The notes under the pieces: model-generated | Seen by the model: the letters and a program-made list of their open reading frames with translations, nothing else | What the model was told of the DNA's origin: nothing | Database searches by the model: none | Shown: one piece after another, positions 26,253 through 34,955 of the stretch | Numbering within the stretch: the stretch's first letter is position 1 | Layout of the letters: each line of letters begins with the position of its first letter | Translations under genes and position numbers: made by a program | From: Clostridiales bacterium | GTDB taxonomy: Bacteria; Bacillota; Clostridia; Lachnospirales; Cellulosilyticaceae | DNA length: 58,768 nt | Assembly (NCBI GenBank): GCA_019418225.1 | Contig: DYCF01000028.1 | Coordinates: 1 to 58,768, forward strand | Reading direction: 5' to 3'

Positions 26253-27446
26253 ATGAATCAACTTGCTACAAAAGAAAACCAAATAACGCGAAAGCAAACC
26301 ACAGTCTTAAAATGTCCAGTGGAAAATAGATGTGGAGGATGTCAAATGCTAAGTATGCCCTATAAGGAGCAATTAAGATATAAGAGAGAACAGGTGGCTA
26401 AACTTCTAAAAAAATATGGCCATATTGCACCTATTATAGGAATGGTAAGCCCTACATATTATCGTAATAAAGTTCATGCTGTATTCGAACGTTCTAAAAA
26501 TGGTCAAATTATTTCAGGAACCTATAAAGAAGGAAGCCATCAAGTGATTCCAGTAACAAATTGTTATTTAGAAAATCAAAAGGCAGATGCTATTATTGCA
26601 ACTATTCGCAGTCTTTTGCCTTCATTTAAGCTGAAAGTTTATAATGAAGATACTAAAACGGGACTTGTACGCCATGTGCTGATTCGAACAGGTCATAAAA
26701 GTGGTGAAATCATGGTAGTACTTGTTGTAAGTTCATTTGTATTTCCTTCTAAACAAAACTTTATTAAGGCGCTACGTACGTTACATCCAGAAATTACTAC
26801 CATTATATTAAATTTAAATGATAAAAAAACGAGTATGGTGTTAGGCGATAGGGAAAAAGTAATTTATGGAAAAGGCTATATAGAAGATACACTATGCGAT
26901 TGTACCTTCCGTATTTCGCCTAAATCTTTTTATCAAGTAAATCCACTACAAACAGAAGTACTTTATCAAAAGGCAATTAGTTTGGCAACTCTTACTGGGA
27001 AAGAACGCATTATAGATGCTTATTGTGGCATAGGAACAATCGGTATCATTGCTAGTCGAAAAGCCAAGGAAGTTATAGGCGTTGAATTAAATAGTGATGC
27101 TATTAAAGATGCTAAATTAAATGCCAAATGCAACAGACAGACAAATATAAAATTTTACAATGCAGATGCCGGAAAGTTTATGGTGCAACTGGCTAAAGAC
27201 AATAAAGAGCCTATTGATGTAGTCTTTATGGATCCACCTCGTGCAGGAAGTGACAAGGCATTTATGGATTCAGTCATGAAAGTTGCACCTAAAAATGTGA
27301 TATACATCTCATGCAATCCTGAAACGTTAGCAAGAGACTTAAAGTATCTAAGCAGTTGTTATAAAGTAGAAGCAATATGCCCGGTAGATATGTTTCCACA
27401 TACAACCCATGTGGAAAATGTCGTAAAATTAAATAAATTAAAATAG
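26253..27446 (+). CDS. rlmD: 23S rRNA (uracil-5-)-methyltransferase, RlmD/RlmCD type
   Basis: A 397-residue SAM-dependent RNA methyltransferase. The cysteine cluster that binds a [4Fe-4S] centre is visible near the N-terminus (C21, C27, C30 in CPVENRCGGCQ, plus C104). The Rossmann core has DAYCGIGTIGI for SAM, MDPPRAGSD, and the catalytic C354 in YISCNPETLARDL. No N-terminal TRAM domain is present, making it shorter than many RumA proteins (about 430-460). The expected target is U1939 (and possibly U747) of 23S rRNA, or tRNA U54 if it is a TrmA-like relative; I cannot distinguish these from sequence alone. The gene is monocistronic. Confidence 0.85.
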   Translation: MNQLATKENQITRKQTTVLKCPVENRCGGCQMLSMPYKEQLRYKREQVAKLLKKYGHIAPIIGMVSPTYYRNKVHAVFERSKNGQIISGTYKEGSHQVIPVTNCYLENQKADAIIATIRSLLPSFKLKVYNEDTKTGLVRHVLIRTGHKSGEIMVVLVVSSFVFPSKQNFIKALRTLHPEITTIILNLNDKKTSMVLGDREKVIYGKGYIEDTLCDCTFRISPKSFYQVNPLQTEVLYQKAISLATLTGKERIIDAYCGIGTIGIIASRKAKEVIGVELNSDAIKDAKLNAKCNRQTNIKFYNADAGKFMVQLAKDNKEPIDVVFMDPPRAGSDKAFMDSVMKVAPKNVIYISCNPETLARDLKYLSSCYKVEAICPVDMFPHTTHVENVVKLNKLK

Positions 27447-27448
27447 TT

Positions 27449-27488
27449 AATATGGGCTACTTAGAATTTCTAGGAAGCCCATATTTTA
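27449..27488 (+). terminator. Terminator after the rRNA methyltransferase gene
   Basis: AATATGGGCT (27449-27458) pairs with AGCCCATATT (27476-27485), followed by a short TTTA stretch. Confidence 0.7.
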
Positions 27489-27657
27489 ATATTATCCCAT
27501 AAATGATTGACACACAATATAATTGGCCATATTATATAAGGAGATAAGGATTTATTACAAACTAAAGCAAATAATTGAAAGTAAATAATAGAATAAATAT
27601 ATTTTTATGCGAAAGAAATATATTTTAATAGCATAGGATAATAAAGGAGGTATTTAT

Positions 27658-27840
27658 ATGAATTATGTATACCCAACAAATACAACTTATACTACAACAG
27701 AAAAAATGTTAAAGAAGACACCATTAAGTGCAGAGGCTAAAGAAAGAAGAGATTATATTAGAAGTCATAAGTTTTCAGTACAAGTAAATTCACAAACACA
27801 AAAATGCCGATTAATTGTTACAGAAAAGGATAAAAAATAA
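27658..27840 (+). CDS. Small protein (60 aa) coupled to an acetyltransferase
   Basis: AAAGGAGG precedes the ATG at 27658. The 60-residue product starts MNYVYPTNTTYTTTEKMLKK, is polar, then basic (AEAKERRDYIRSHKF), with no membrane segment. Its stop codon overlaps the next start (TAATG), so the two genes are translated as a coupled pair. A small basic or antitoxin-like protein directly before a GNAT protein recalls type II toxin-antitoxin pairs of the DUF1778-GNAT kind, but I see no ribbon-helix-helix motif. It is unrecognised and could equally be a simple accessory protein. Confidence 0.6.
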   Translation: MNYVYPTNTTYTTTEKMLKKTPLSAEAKERRDYIRSHKFSVQVNSQTQKCRLIVTEKDKK

Positions 27841-28403
27841 TGAAACAAGATGGACTATTGAATATACATCCATTATCCCCAGAGCTATTGCCATTAGCAG
27901 AAAGATTTAGTTCGGGGAATACATATCTTGATGGATTTTTACAAGATGGAGATTATTCTTTAAATGCTAATATAGGTAAGACGTATGTATTTCTATCTGA
28001 AGAAAATAGTGAGATTATTGGATATTATAATTTGAGGATGAGTTCGGTAGATCGAATAGAAGAAGTAGGGGAGAGTAGTCGATATATTCGCATGGGTGGA
28101 GCAGTGAATATTAATTATTTTGCATTAGATGAAAAATATCATAAACAAGTATTTGATATATTACCTTCCGGTGACAAAATTTATCTAAGTGATATTTTAA
28201 TTATAGAATGCCTAGAAAGAATCGAGATGATTGCACAGGAGTATATTGGGGCTACTTTTGTAACACTTAATTCAACAAAAGAAGGATATAACTTATATAA
28301 AAGAAATGGGTTTGAGGAATTAGAAATGGATATGAGATTTACCATGGAAGATAGTGACCATAATTGTACTCAACTTTATAAATGGATTAATGAAGAATTT
28401 TAG
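27840..28403 (+). CDS. GNAT-family N-acetyltransferase (possible toxin-like member)
   Basis: A 187-residue protein starting one base inside the stop of the preceding small gene. The central and C-terminal parts look like a GNAT fold: a beta strand with EIIGYYNLRMSSV, a middle strand ILIIECLER before the acetyl-CoA region, and the terminal TFVTLNSTKEGYNLYKRNGFEEL, the typical alpha4-beta6 segment (YKRNGF). A canonical RxxGxG/A acetyl-CoA loop is not obvious. The pairing with a short upstream gene, isolated in an accessory region next to an IS element, fits a mobile acetyltransferase or toxin-antitoxin module. The substrate is unknown. Confidence 0.62.
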   Translation: MKQDGLLNIHPLSPELLPLAERFSSGNTYLDGFLQDGDYSLNANIGKTYVFLSEENSEIIGYYNLRMSSVDRIEEVGESSRYIRMGGAVNINYFALDEKYHKQVFDILPSGDKIYLSDILIIECLERIEMIAQEYIGATFVTLNSTKEGYNLYKRNGFEELEMDMRFTMEDSDHNCTQLYKWINEEF

Positions 28404-28662
28404 ATAAACAAAACTGCTGGATTAATATAGTTGTATTGGCTACCATTAGCATGTAACCCATTGCAAAACGATTATGGAATGCGTTAGATAATGAACGTGA
28501 AATCTGATTTAAAACAAGAAATTATAGATAAGTTAGAAAAAGCAGTCTATAATATAACACCTATTAAAATTTATTAGTTAATAGTATATAAAAACATTTA
28601 ACAGTCCCTTCCTAGAGAAGGGATTTGTTGTATCTAAAATAGTGAAAGGGATTATAATAGTC
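28404..28662 (+). other. Intergenic, probably degraded sequence
   Basis: No convincing gene. A 28-codon frame (28491-28577, starting MNVKSDLKQEIIDKLEKAVY) has no ribosome binding site. An overlapping frame reads PIAKRLWNALDNEREI before a stop, which looks like a coding remnant. A small hairpin, TCCCTTC (28605-28611) with GAAGGGA (28617-28623), is followed by TTTG. Confidence 0.4.
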
Positions 28663-28980
28663 ATGAACTATGAAGAGCTACTGAATAAATATAATGTACT
28701 GGTAAAGGCCTATGCAGAACTTGAATATGAAAAACAAAGTATTAAACCAGATTTCTTCAAAACTTAAGCCATGAGAATGCCTACTTATAATAAGTCAAGG
28801 GTTATCTATGGATTTGATGAAACAGAGGATGCATTAGTATTGCCGAGAGTTTGTGAAGAAAATTTATTGGGTATATTGACACATCAAAATATAAAAGTTA
28901 CGGTACAAGAAGAAAGAACGTTTGACCATTTGTTACCGGCAAGTACTTTCGGAGAAATTTTGGCAAATAATTTTACATAA
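28663..28980 (+). pseudogene. Fragments resembling a TOTE conflict-system primase/helicase gene
   Basis: Two short frames lie in series. The first (ATG 28663, stop 28765-28767, AAAGGG upstream) gives a 34-residue coiled N-terminus, MNYEELLNKYNVLVKAYAEL and onward. The second (28771-28980, 69 residues) contains RVIYGFDETEDALVLPRVCE, then NIKVTVQEERTF. From memory this matches the segment before the helicase domain of large TOTE conflict-system proteins (pattern IxxxDETEDxLxLPRxCxxxL...NI...EERT). If so, most of a protein of several hundred residues has been deleted. The identification is by eye only; the alternative is an unrelated small gene. Confidence 0.35.
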
Positions 28981-29038
28981 TATTCCGTATATAATAACTA
29001 TTTGTTTTTTATACTTATCCACATTTATTCCACGTTTT

Positions 29039-29167
29039 CCTTGACCACGAGCCTCCGTTGATATACTCTTAGGCAGCAGGGGCAACTACCTTAAAATGTA
29101 AGTTTAGCTACGAAGATAGGTGCTGCCTAGATGTGTAAGTTTAGCATATCAACCCTCATAGTCAAGG
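29039..29167. repeat. Nested inverted repeats with internal direct repeats beside the IS21-type element
   Basis: Three pairs nest in order: CCTTGAC (29039-29045) with GTCAAGG (29161-29167); GTTGATAT (29057-29064) with ATATCAAC (29146-29153); TAGGCAGCA (29070-29078) with TGCTGCCTA (29121-29129). A 12-bp direct repeat, TGTAAGTTTAGC, occurs at 29097-29108 and 29134-29145. IS21-type ends carry multiple transposase-binding repeats, so this may be the element's downstream end; the long fold is nevertheless striking. Confidence 0.65.
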
Positions 29168-29186
29168 AACTTTCGCGGCATAAACG

Positions 29187-31220
29187 TTAGTCTTCTTCAG
29201 TCTTGAATAATGATTGGCGATGTTCTAAACGATAACTTTTACCTTGCATCGTGATAACTTGACATCGATATGCAATTCTATCAAGTACAGCAGTTGTAAG
29301 TGCTGGATCTCCTAATAATTCTGTCCAATCTTCAAACCCTTTATTAGATGTAATAATTAAAGAAGCTTGCTCATGAAGTGATGAAATAAGTCCAAAGAAA
29401 AGATTAGCTTCTTCTCGCGTGATAGGCAAATAGCCTAATTCATCAATAATAACAATACTTGATGCAAGAATGCGATTGAGTTTTCCTTTACTTTTTCGGG
29501 ATATTTCAGCCGTTTTAAGTGTATGCATTAGCATATCCATCGAAACAAAGCTTACAGTATAACCTTCTTGAACAGCCTTATAACCTAATGCAATAGCAAG
29601 GTGGCTTTTACCTACACCTGGTGGTCCTAACAGAATCAGGTTATACATACGGTCTACCCATGCTAACTCACAAAGTTCATTGAGCTGACGTTTGTTAATA
29701 GATTTTTGAAAAGATAAGTCAAACTCTTCTACAGTTTTAAGTGTAGGAAAAGCTGCATTTTTAAGACGTTTTTCTTGAGATTTCTTATCTCGCAGTAGCT
29801 TTTGAATAAGATAATCCAAAGCTTCTTTGAAGAAACTCGCACTTATTAAATTTCTTTCTATACAATAATGAAGTGCAGCTAATCGGTCCTCCGTTGTATG
29901 TTGCTTACAAGACTGTTTCAATGAGAAAAGTTGATCTCTATAATAACGCGGTTTAGCAGACTCTATATGAGCTAAAAACTGTACAGCTTCTGATGCATGA
30001 TTAAAGTATTCAATTACTTCATTTTCAAGAGCTAAAAGATTACTACCTTTAATACGTTCAGGATGATGGATTTGAATCAAGTTGCCTTTACCAGTGGCAA
30101 TTTTATGTGTTGCTAATACTTCTCCAGTATCAACATCTAATAAATCTAACGTATCACCATTTAGAGAAAGAAGAACTTCTTTCCCAGGAGAGTAAGTACC
30201 TTTAGGTAATTGATAACGATTTTGTTTATAAGAAATAGTATTGTTTTTTCGAACAGAATACGTTAAACTAGATTTAGATTGTTGATTAAACAATGAAGAA
30301 GGTATCTGAAGTAAGTGTCGTTTTTCAAGGGTGAACACTTCTTTAGGTACTTTTTTTGTTATATCATGAACCTTCCCATTTCCAGTCCTATCAAGCCAAA
30401 GTAGATTTTCATCATTAAATGAATCAATATCCTTAAAAATTCTATGCCTTGCAAAGTTGTTCTTTGCAAACTTTACAACAGCTTCAACTTTCCCTTTACT
30501 TTCTGGGTCATAAGCCCTACAAAGTCTCATCTTAAATTTCATGTGATTAATGTAATTCTGAAAGGTTTCTGTACAAATGATATCATCTGCATTTTCTGAA
30601 ACAATAATAATCCTATCTTGATCATAAACGATTTCCTTAGGCATGCCACCAAAGTATTCAAAAGCCTTTTGATGAAGCATAATTAAGTCATCACTTGTAA
30701 AAGGATGCTCTTGCCACCACACAAACTTATATCTTGAATAGGACAATACTAATGCAAAGCAATACACTTTGATACGTGTACCATTCACTCTTTTTACCCA
30801 GATTTGTCCAAAGTCAGCTTGAGCTTGTTCGCCTGGAAGTGTTTCTGGAACTTCTTCATATTGCCTAAGTGGTGGATGTTTAGGTAAGGCATAAGTCTTT
30901 CTAAGTTCTTGAATGTATAAACGTAATGTTCTTTCTTTAAAATCAAGGTTGTGATGCCTTTCAAGCAACCAATCAAACACCTGAGCTGATGATAAGTCAG
31001 GGAATTCTCTAAGCCATTCAAGTATCTGATTATGATAAGGATTAATCTTTTTAGTACGTGATTTAGACTGTTCTTGAAGTGTTTGAAATGTACTTGGACT
31101 TATATTCCAGTACTTACAAACTGTTTTAAAGTTAATCTTCAATTTCTTTGAGACTTGAGATTTATTAAGCCCCATTGATTTATAAGTTTGGATTTCAATA
31201 AACATAGGCCATCCTTTCAC
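29187..31220 (-). CDS. istA-istB: IS21-family transposase IstA fused to helper ATPase IstB
   Basis: One 677-residue frame from a GTG at 31220 (AAAGGAGG 7 bases upstream). Residues 1-470 are IstA: N-terminal helix-turn-helix, then a DDE integrase core with D136 (QADFGQ), D200 (VYDQD) and E246 (SKGKVEAV), then the beta-rich C-terminal domain. Residues about 475-677 are IstB: LKNAAFPTLKTVEEFDLSFQ, Walker A GPPGVGKS (532-539), Walker B IVIIDELGY (D593, E594), ITSNKGF and a C-terminal LLDRIAYRC-like ending. Normal IS21 elements encode these as two overlapping genes. Here the IstA tail runs straight into IstB and about 40-50 residues of a usual IstB N-terminus are missing. Key catalytic residues are intact. 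Confidence 0.85.
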   Translation of the reverse strand: MKGWPMFIEIQTYKSMGLNKSQVSKKLKINFKTVCKYWNISPSTFQTLQEQSKSRTKKINPYHNQILEWLREFPDLSSAQVFDWLLERHHNLDFKERTLRLYIQELRKTYALPKHPPLRQYEEVPETLPGEQAQADFGQIWVKRVNGTRIKVYCFALVLSYSRYKFVWWQEHPFTSDDLIMLHQKAFEYFGGMPKEIVYDQDRIIIVSENADDIICTETFQNYINHMKFKMRLCRAYDPESKGKVEAVVKFAKNNFARHRIFKDIDSFNDENLLWLDRTGNGKVHDITKKVPKEVFTLEKRHLLQIPSSLFNQQSKSSLTYSVRKNNTISYKQNRYQLPKGTYSPGKEVLLSLNGDTLDLLDVDTGEVLATHKIATGKGNLIQIHHPERIKGSNLLALENEVIEYFNHASEAVQFLAHIESAKPRYYRDQLFSLKQSCKQHTTEDRLAALHYCIERNLISASFFKEALDYLIQKLLRDKKSQEKRLKNAAFPTLKTVEEFDLSFQKSINKRQLNELCELAWVDRMYNLILLGPPGVGKSHLAIALGYKAVQEGYTVSFVSMDMLMHTLKTAEISRKSKGKLNRILASSIVIIDELGYLPITREEANLFFGLISSLHEQASLIITSNKGFEDWTELLGDPALTTAVLDRIAYRCQVITMQGKSYRLEHRQSLFKTEED

Positions 31221-31292
31221 TACATTTCCTCCTTTTGATAGATATGCAACTATTCTATCAAAAGAGAAGTATAATTGTAATTAAATGTATAA

Positions 31293-32252
31293 TATTCTCC
31301 AATATTGTTTACCAAAATCTCTCCGTTTTATTTTACCATTAACAGCATTTGGACAAAAGTGCTTCAAGCCACTGGAAATATGAAAATTCCTATGATTGCT
31401 CAGATTGTTGGTGCAGTAGTTAATATTATTCTTGACCCAATTTTGATTTTTGGATATATGGGTAGCCCTGAAATGGGTTTGAAAGGTGCTGCCATTGCAA
31501 CTGTTATTGGCCAAATTGCTACAGCTATCATAGTGGGGATATATGGCTATAAAAAATCTCCAACACTGTGTAAGTACCGCACATATATTAAGAAGATTTA
31601 TTATGATGGGATTCCAAACATTATTATGCAGTCAGCTTATACATTGTATATATTAGGACTTAATTTAATTTTAGCAGGTTTTTCAGATCAGGCAGTTACT
31701 GCACTTGGTTTATATTATAAATGGCAGACCTTTTTCTTTATACCGCTAGGTGGGCTGCAGACTTGTATTGTCCCAATTCTTAGCTACAATTATGCGGCTT
31801 ATGCTATAGAGCGATGCAAGAAGGTTTTATGGACTGCAATAAGTTTTGGCCTGATGTTTATGATGATAGGTGTTATTTGCTTTGAGGGCATACCAACTCA
31901 AATGCTCCAAGTATTTTCACAGGATGCGGATGTCATTTCAATAGGAACAGGGGGATTTCGTTTTATAGGAATGAGCTTTTTACCGATGGTAACCTCTTTA
32001 ATTTTCCCGGTGTATTTTCAAGCACTTGGATATGGTTTAAAGAGTATAGTACTAACTATCATAAGAACGGTATGTCTATTTGTACCAGTGGGCTATGTTT
32101 TGTCTTTATTAGGACTTGAGTATTTTTGGATGACATTTCCTATTACAGAAATAGTGACTTCTATGGTAGGTTTTATATTTTATAGACAATTTGTAAAAGC
32201 ACACAGTTCGTACTATAGAGCAGAAGAGAAAAATATTGTGGTAGGTGAATAA
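31293..32252 (+). pseudogene. MATE-family multidrug efflux transporter, N-terminally truncated
   Basis: The frame is open from 31293 (stop at 31290-31292) to 32252. It encodes the last 315-320 residues of a MATE transporter: FYFTINSIWTKVLQATGNMKIPMIAQIVGAVVNIILDPILIFG is the conserved end of the first six-helix bundle, followed by about seven hydrophobic helices and a short charged tail. A full protein is about 450 residues, so roughly the first 120-130 are gone, replaced by the IS21-type element. The only early starts are TTG codons without a ribosome binding site. The missing N-terminal half is not found on the other side of the IS, so the locus was deleted as well as interrupted. It is presumably non-functional. 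Confidence 0.8.
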
Positions 32253-32274
32253 ATAAAGTAATCTATTAAATACG

Positions 32275-32320
32275 AGAGCTGCCTTGAAACTAGTAAAGTA
32301 GTTTTAGGGCAGCTCTATTA
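32275..32320 (+). terminator. Terminator after the MATE remnant
   Basis: AGAGCTGCC (32275-32283) pairs with GGCAGCTCT (32308-32316); the tail is only ATTA, so strength is uncertain. Confidence 0.6.
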
Positions 32321-32391
32321 ACGGGTAAAGCTAATAAAAAGATATATTAGTGTTACAATAAATATTAAAAATATATTAAGGAGTTTTAGAA

Positions 32392-32544
32392 ATGAATTTA
32401 TATTATATTGAGTATCTTGATTATGAAGGTAATGAATGTGGCATGACAGTTTTAGCAAGCAGCAGCAGTGAGGCTGAAAGTAAAGCACTGTCAACGAGCT
32501 ATAATGTTCATACTGTTATAGCTGTAAGAGAATATGAGGAGTAA
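32392..32544 (+). CDS. Small hypothetical protein (50 aa)
   Basis: AAGGAG lies 8 bases before the ATG at 32392. The 50-codon product, MNLYYIEYLDYEGNECGMTV followed by a serine run and VREYEE, has the look of a compact beta-alpha-beta protein. It resembles in style the 55-residue product at 39554 (an aromatic-rich first strand, then an acidic segment). There is no membrane helix. Family not recognised. It sits upstream of the DinG-like helicase gene, which has its own promoter. Confidence 0.5.
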   Translation: MNLYYIEYLDYEGNECGMTVLASSSSEAESKALSTSYNVHTVIAVREYEE

Positions 32545-32612
32545 AAGTCGATAATTATTAAAGATGTATTAACTATAAATAGATCGTAAGGCTTACTGGA
32601 AAAAGGAGATGC

Positions 32613-32641
32613 TTGAAGAAAGTTTTTTCTCTTGTTATAAT
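32613..32641 (+). promoter_or_regulatory. Sigma-A promoter of the DinG-like helicase gene
   Basis: TTGAAG (32613-32618), a 17-base spacer and a perfect TATAAT (32636-32641) lie 61 bases before the ATG. A second TATAAT at 32663-32668 has no good -35. Confidence 0.6.
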
Positions 32642-32701
32642 GGCAGTTAGTGCTATTTAGCGTATAATAGAAATTTATATCACCAAATAGGAGAGCAATA
32701 T

Positions 32702-34636
32702 ATGAATACAAAAGTAAAAATGCCATTTGCATATTCAAATGGAAGAGAATTTCAGGATAAATTAATAGAATGGATTGGTGATGTTTTATATGATATATTG
32801 CCTGAACAAGGGTATGAAGTAAGAGACGAACAAATCTTTACAGCATTTCAAATAGCAGATGCTTTTTGCGAAAAAAAGATACATTTAGCAGAGGCTGGTC
32901 TAGGAACAGGAAAAACATTTGCTTATTTATTATCAGCTATTCCTTATGCAAGACATACAGGAAAACCAGTGGTTATTTCATGTGCTTCACCAGCCTTACA
33001 AGAACAGCTTGCGGCTGAAGATGGGGACATTCATAAGTTATCTAAGTTACTTGGATTAGAAGTAGATGCTAGGATGGCAAAAGACCCAAGACAGTATTTA
33101 TGTCAGGTACGTGCTGATGCCTGTATAGAAGCATTTGAACCTATTCCGGATGAAGTACAGCAGTGGATTGGAGAAACGAAACGTGGTGAACGTGCAGAAA
33201 TTCCTACTGTAACAGATAAAGTATGGAAAAAGATTGCTTGGAATGAGGGGATGTCTTGTGAGGTATGTTTAAGTCGTGGCTATTGTAAATTAGTGCGTGC
33301 AAGAGCGCATTATAGAGCCACTCAAGATTTGATTATTGTTGATCATGAAACATTCTTTCATGATTTATGGACAAGAGAAGAAAAGCTAGCAAATGGTCAG
33401 ATGCCAATTTTACCAGATTACTCAGCAGTTATCTTTGATGAAGGGCATAAAATTATGCAGCCAGCAGCCCTGCAAGCTGGTCATCAAATTGTTAAAGAAG
33501 ATTTACAAGCCATCATTACTTCTTTAGAAGAAATACAAGGGGCTAGAAATTCATTGCATACAACAACAGCAGCCCTTGAAGATGCTATGGAATATTTCTT
33601 TGAGTTACTAGAGAAATTAAATAGTCAAGCAGAGGCTGAAATGCGCCGCACCATTCAAATTAGTGAACCGTTATTAAGTGCGGCACGTACTTTACGTTCG
33701 GTCCTTGATCAGTTAATTATAGAGCTTCAAATTGAACAAGAGCTTTATATAGAAGCTATTCCTGTAAGTTCAATACAAGCTTACGAGGGACAGATTGAAA
33801 CAGCTATGCGTGGTTTAGCACAGCTCTGTAAGAATCAAGGACAAGATATTATTGCCTGGGTGCAGCCAAATAGTGAAAGCTTCGTTGTAGTGCCAAGAAA
33901 CTTGACTGAAATGTTAAATAAGGCATTATATACAAAGAAATTGCCAGTTATCTTTAGTTCGGCGACATTAAGTCATGAAGGAAACTTTGATTACTTCATT
34001 CGTATGATGGGCTTAAAGTCACCTTCTAAGTCAACAATTGGCAGCCCATTTAATATGGCAGAGCAAGTGACCATTACCTTAGAAGCAGGATATGATGAAA
34101 GTATGGCGCAGCGCATTGAAGCACTTGTAACGCAGCTTAAGAAAAATGGGGGACATGCACTTGTATTAACCCGTTCACTCAGTGAAGTTAGTAAGATTAG
34201 AAGCTACTTAAGTAAACAGGTATTACCATTTGAAGTATTCTATGAGGATGAAGGCGATAGAGGCTATCTTGTAAGAAAATTCAAAGAAGAGAAGAACTCT
34301 GTATTAGTAGGATCAGATTTTTGGGAAGGAATAGATGTACCAGGTGAAGCTTTAACATTAGTTGTTATCTGGCAGCTTCCTTTCCCGAGCTTAGATCCTT
34401 TAATTGAAGCACAACGCATAGCGGCCAGAGAACAGGGATTAGACCCTAGCGTAACTGTAGATTATCCAGAAATGGGATTACAACTTAAACAAGGTTGTGG
34501 CAGACTCATTCGAACAGAAGAAGATTATGGACAAATTATCTTTATGGATAAAGTATTGGGAACACCTTGGGAAAGCATTGTAAGAGGTGCATTGCCTAAA
34601 GGTAAGATAATTGATGCAGAAGAACAGTTGGCATAA
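32702..34636 (+). CDS. DinG/XPD-type iron-sulfur superfamily 2 DNA helicase
   Basis: A 644-residue ATP-dependent 5'-3' helicase of the DinG/YoaA group. Walker A is AGLGTGKT (about 65-72). Four cysteines in the usual iron-sulfur arrangement lie between motifs Ia and II (C134 or C141, C186, C189, C195 in MSCEVCLSRGYC). The DEAH-type box is DEGH (246-249). C-terminal motifs FSSATLS, VGSDFWEGIDVPG and motif VI QGCGRLIRTEEDYG are present. This family unwinds R-loops, G-quadruplexes and forked DNA in repair. No SOS box was seen upstream, unlike E. coli dinG. It is followed 37 bases later by a DUF1653-type gene. Confidence 0.88.
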   Translation: MNTKVKMPFAYSNGREFQDKLIEWIGDVLYDILPEQGYEVRDEQIFTAFQIADAFCEKKIHLAEAGLGTGKTFAYLLSAIPYARHTGKPVVISCASPALQEQLAAEDGDIHKLSKLLGLEVDARMAKDPRQYLCQVRADACIEAFEPIPDEVQQWIGETKRGERAEIPTVTDKVWKKIAWNEGMSCEVCLSRGYCKLVRARAHYRATQDLIIVDHETFFHDLWTREEKLANGQMPILPDYSAVIFDEGHKIMQPAALQAGHQIVKEDLQAIITSLEEIQGARNSLHTTTAALEDAMEYFFELLEKLNSQAEAEMRRTIQISEPLLSAARTLRSVLDQLIIELQIEQELYIEAIPVSSIQAYEGQIETAMRGLAQLCKNQGQDIIAWVQPNSESFVVVPRNLTEMLNKALYTKKLPVIFSSATLSHEGNFDYFIRMMGLKSPSKSTIGSPFNMAEQVTITLEAGYDESMAQRIEALVTQLKKNGGHALVLTRSLSEVSKIRSYLSKQVLPFEVFYEDEGDRGYLVRKFKEEKNSVLVGSDFWEGIDVPGEALTLVVIWQLPFPSLDPLIEAQRIAAREQGLDPSVTVDYPEMGLQLKQGCGRLIRTEEDYGQIIFMDKVLGTPWESIVRGALPKGKIIDAEEQLA

Positions 34637-34673
34637 AGATATTTTATACAAGGCATGCAGAGAGGGTAGTGAA

Positions 34674-34877
34674 ATGGTTCAATTAGGCAGATATAGACAT
34701 TTTAAAGGAAATGAATATGAAGTTGTTGCAGTTGCTAAAGATAGTGAGACATTAGAAGAAGTCGTCATTTATAAAGCCCTTTATGGAGATGAGCAGATTT
34801 GGGTAAGACCTTTAAAAATGTGGTATGAAGAGATTACGAGAGACAATAAGACCTTTAAAAGATTTGAAAAGATCTAA
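34674..34877 (+). CDS. DUF1653-family small protein (67 aa)
   Basis: The ATG at 34674 follows AGAGGG; longer in-frame starts overlap the helicase gene without a ribosome binding site. The 67-residue product has the DUF1653 pattern: GRYRHFKGNEYEVVAVAKDS, then ETLEEVVIYKALYGDEQIWVRPLKMW. That family is a small beta-rich domain of unknown function, found alone or fused to other enzymes. It closely follows the helicase gene and is probably cotranscribed. Confidence 0.75.
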   Translation: MVQLGRYRHFKGNEYEVVAVAKDSETLEEVVIYKALYGDEQIWVRPLKMWYEEITRDNKTFKRFEKI

Positions 34878-34955
34878 GGTCATATGAAAACTTGAAATAC
34901 GCTGCCAATTGGATTATATTAAAGTTGTATAATTAAAAGTGGGGAGTGAGCTAAT

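Larger units (their letters stand above)
29003..31280 (-). mobile_element. IS21-family insertion element with fused istA-istB
   Basis: The element is defined by its single transposase/ATPase gene. The ends are uncertain. A possible terminal match is TTATACTT near 29009 and, inverted, near 31268, each next to a TGT/ACA-like edge. On the right it abuts a MATE transporter gene that lacks its N-terminal region. On the left it abuts the TOTE-like fragments, so simple insertion does not explain both sides and a deletion is likely. Confidence 0.6.

Noticed and set aside
28491..28577. 28-codon ORF in the gap after the acetyltransferase
   Set aside because: No ribosome binding site and surrounded by broken frames; treated as degraded sequence.
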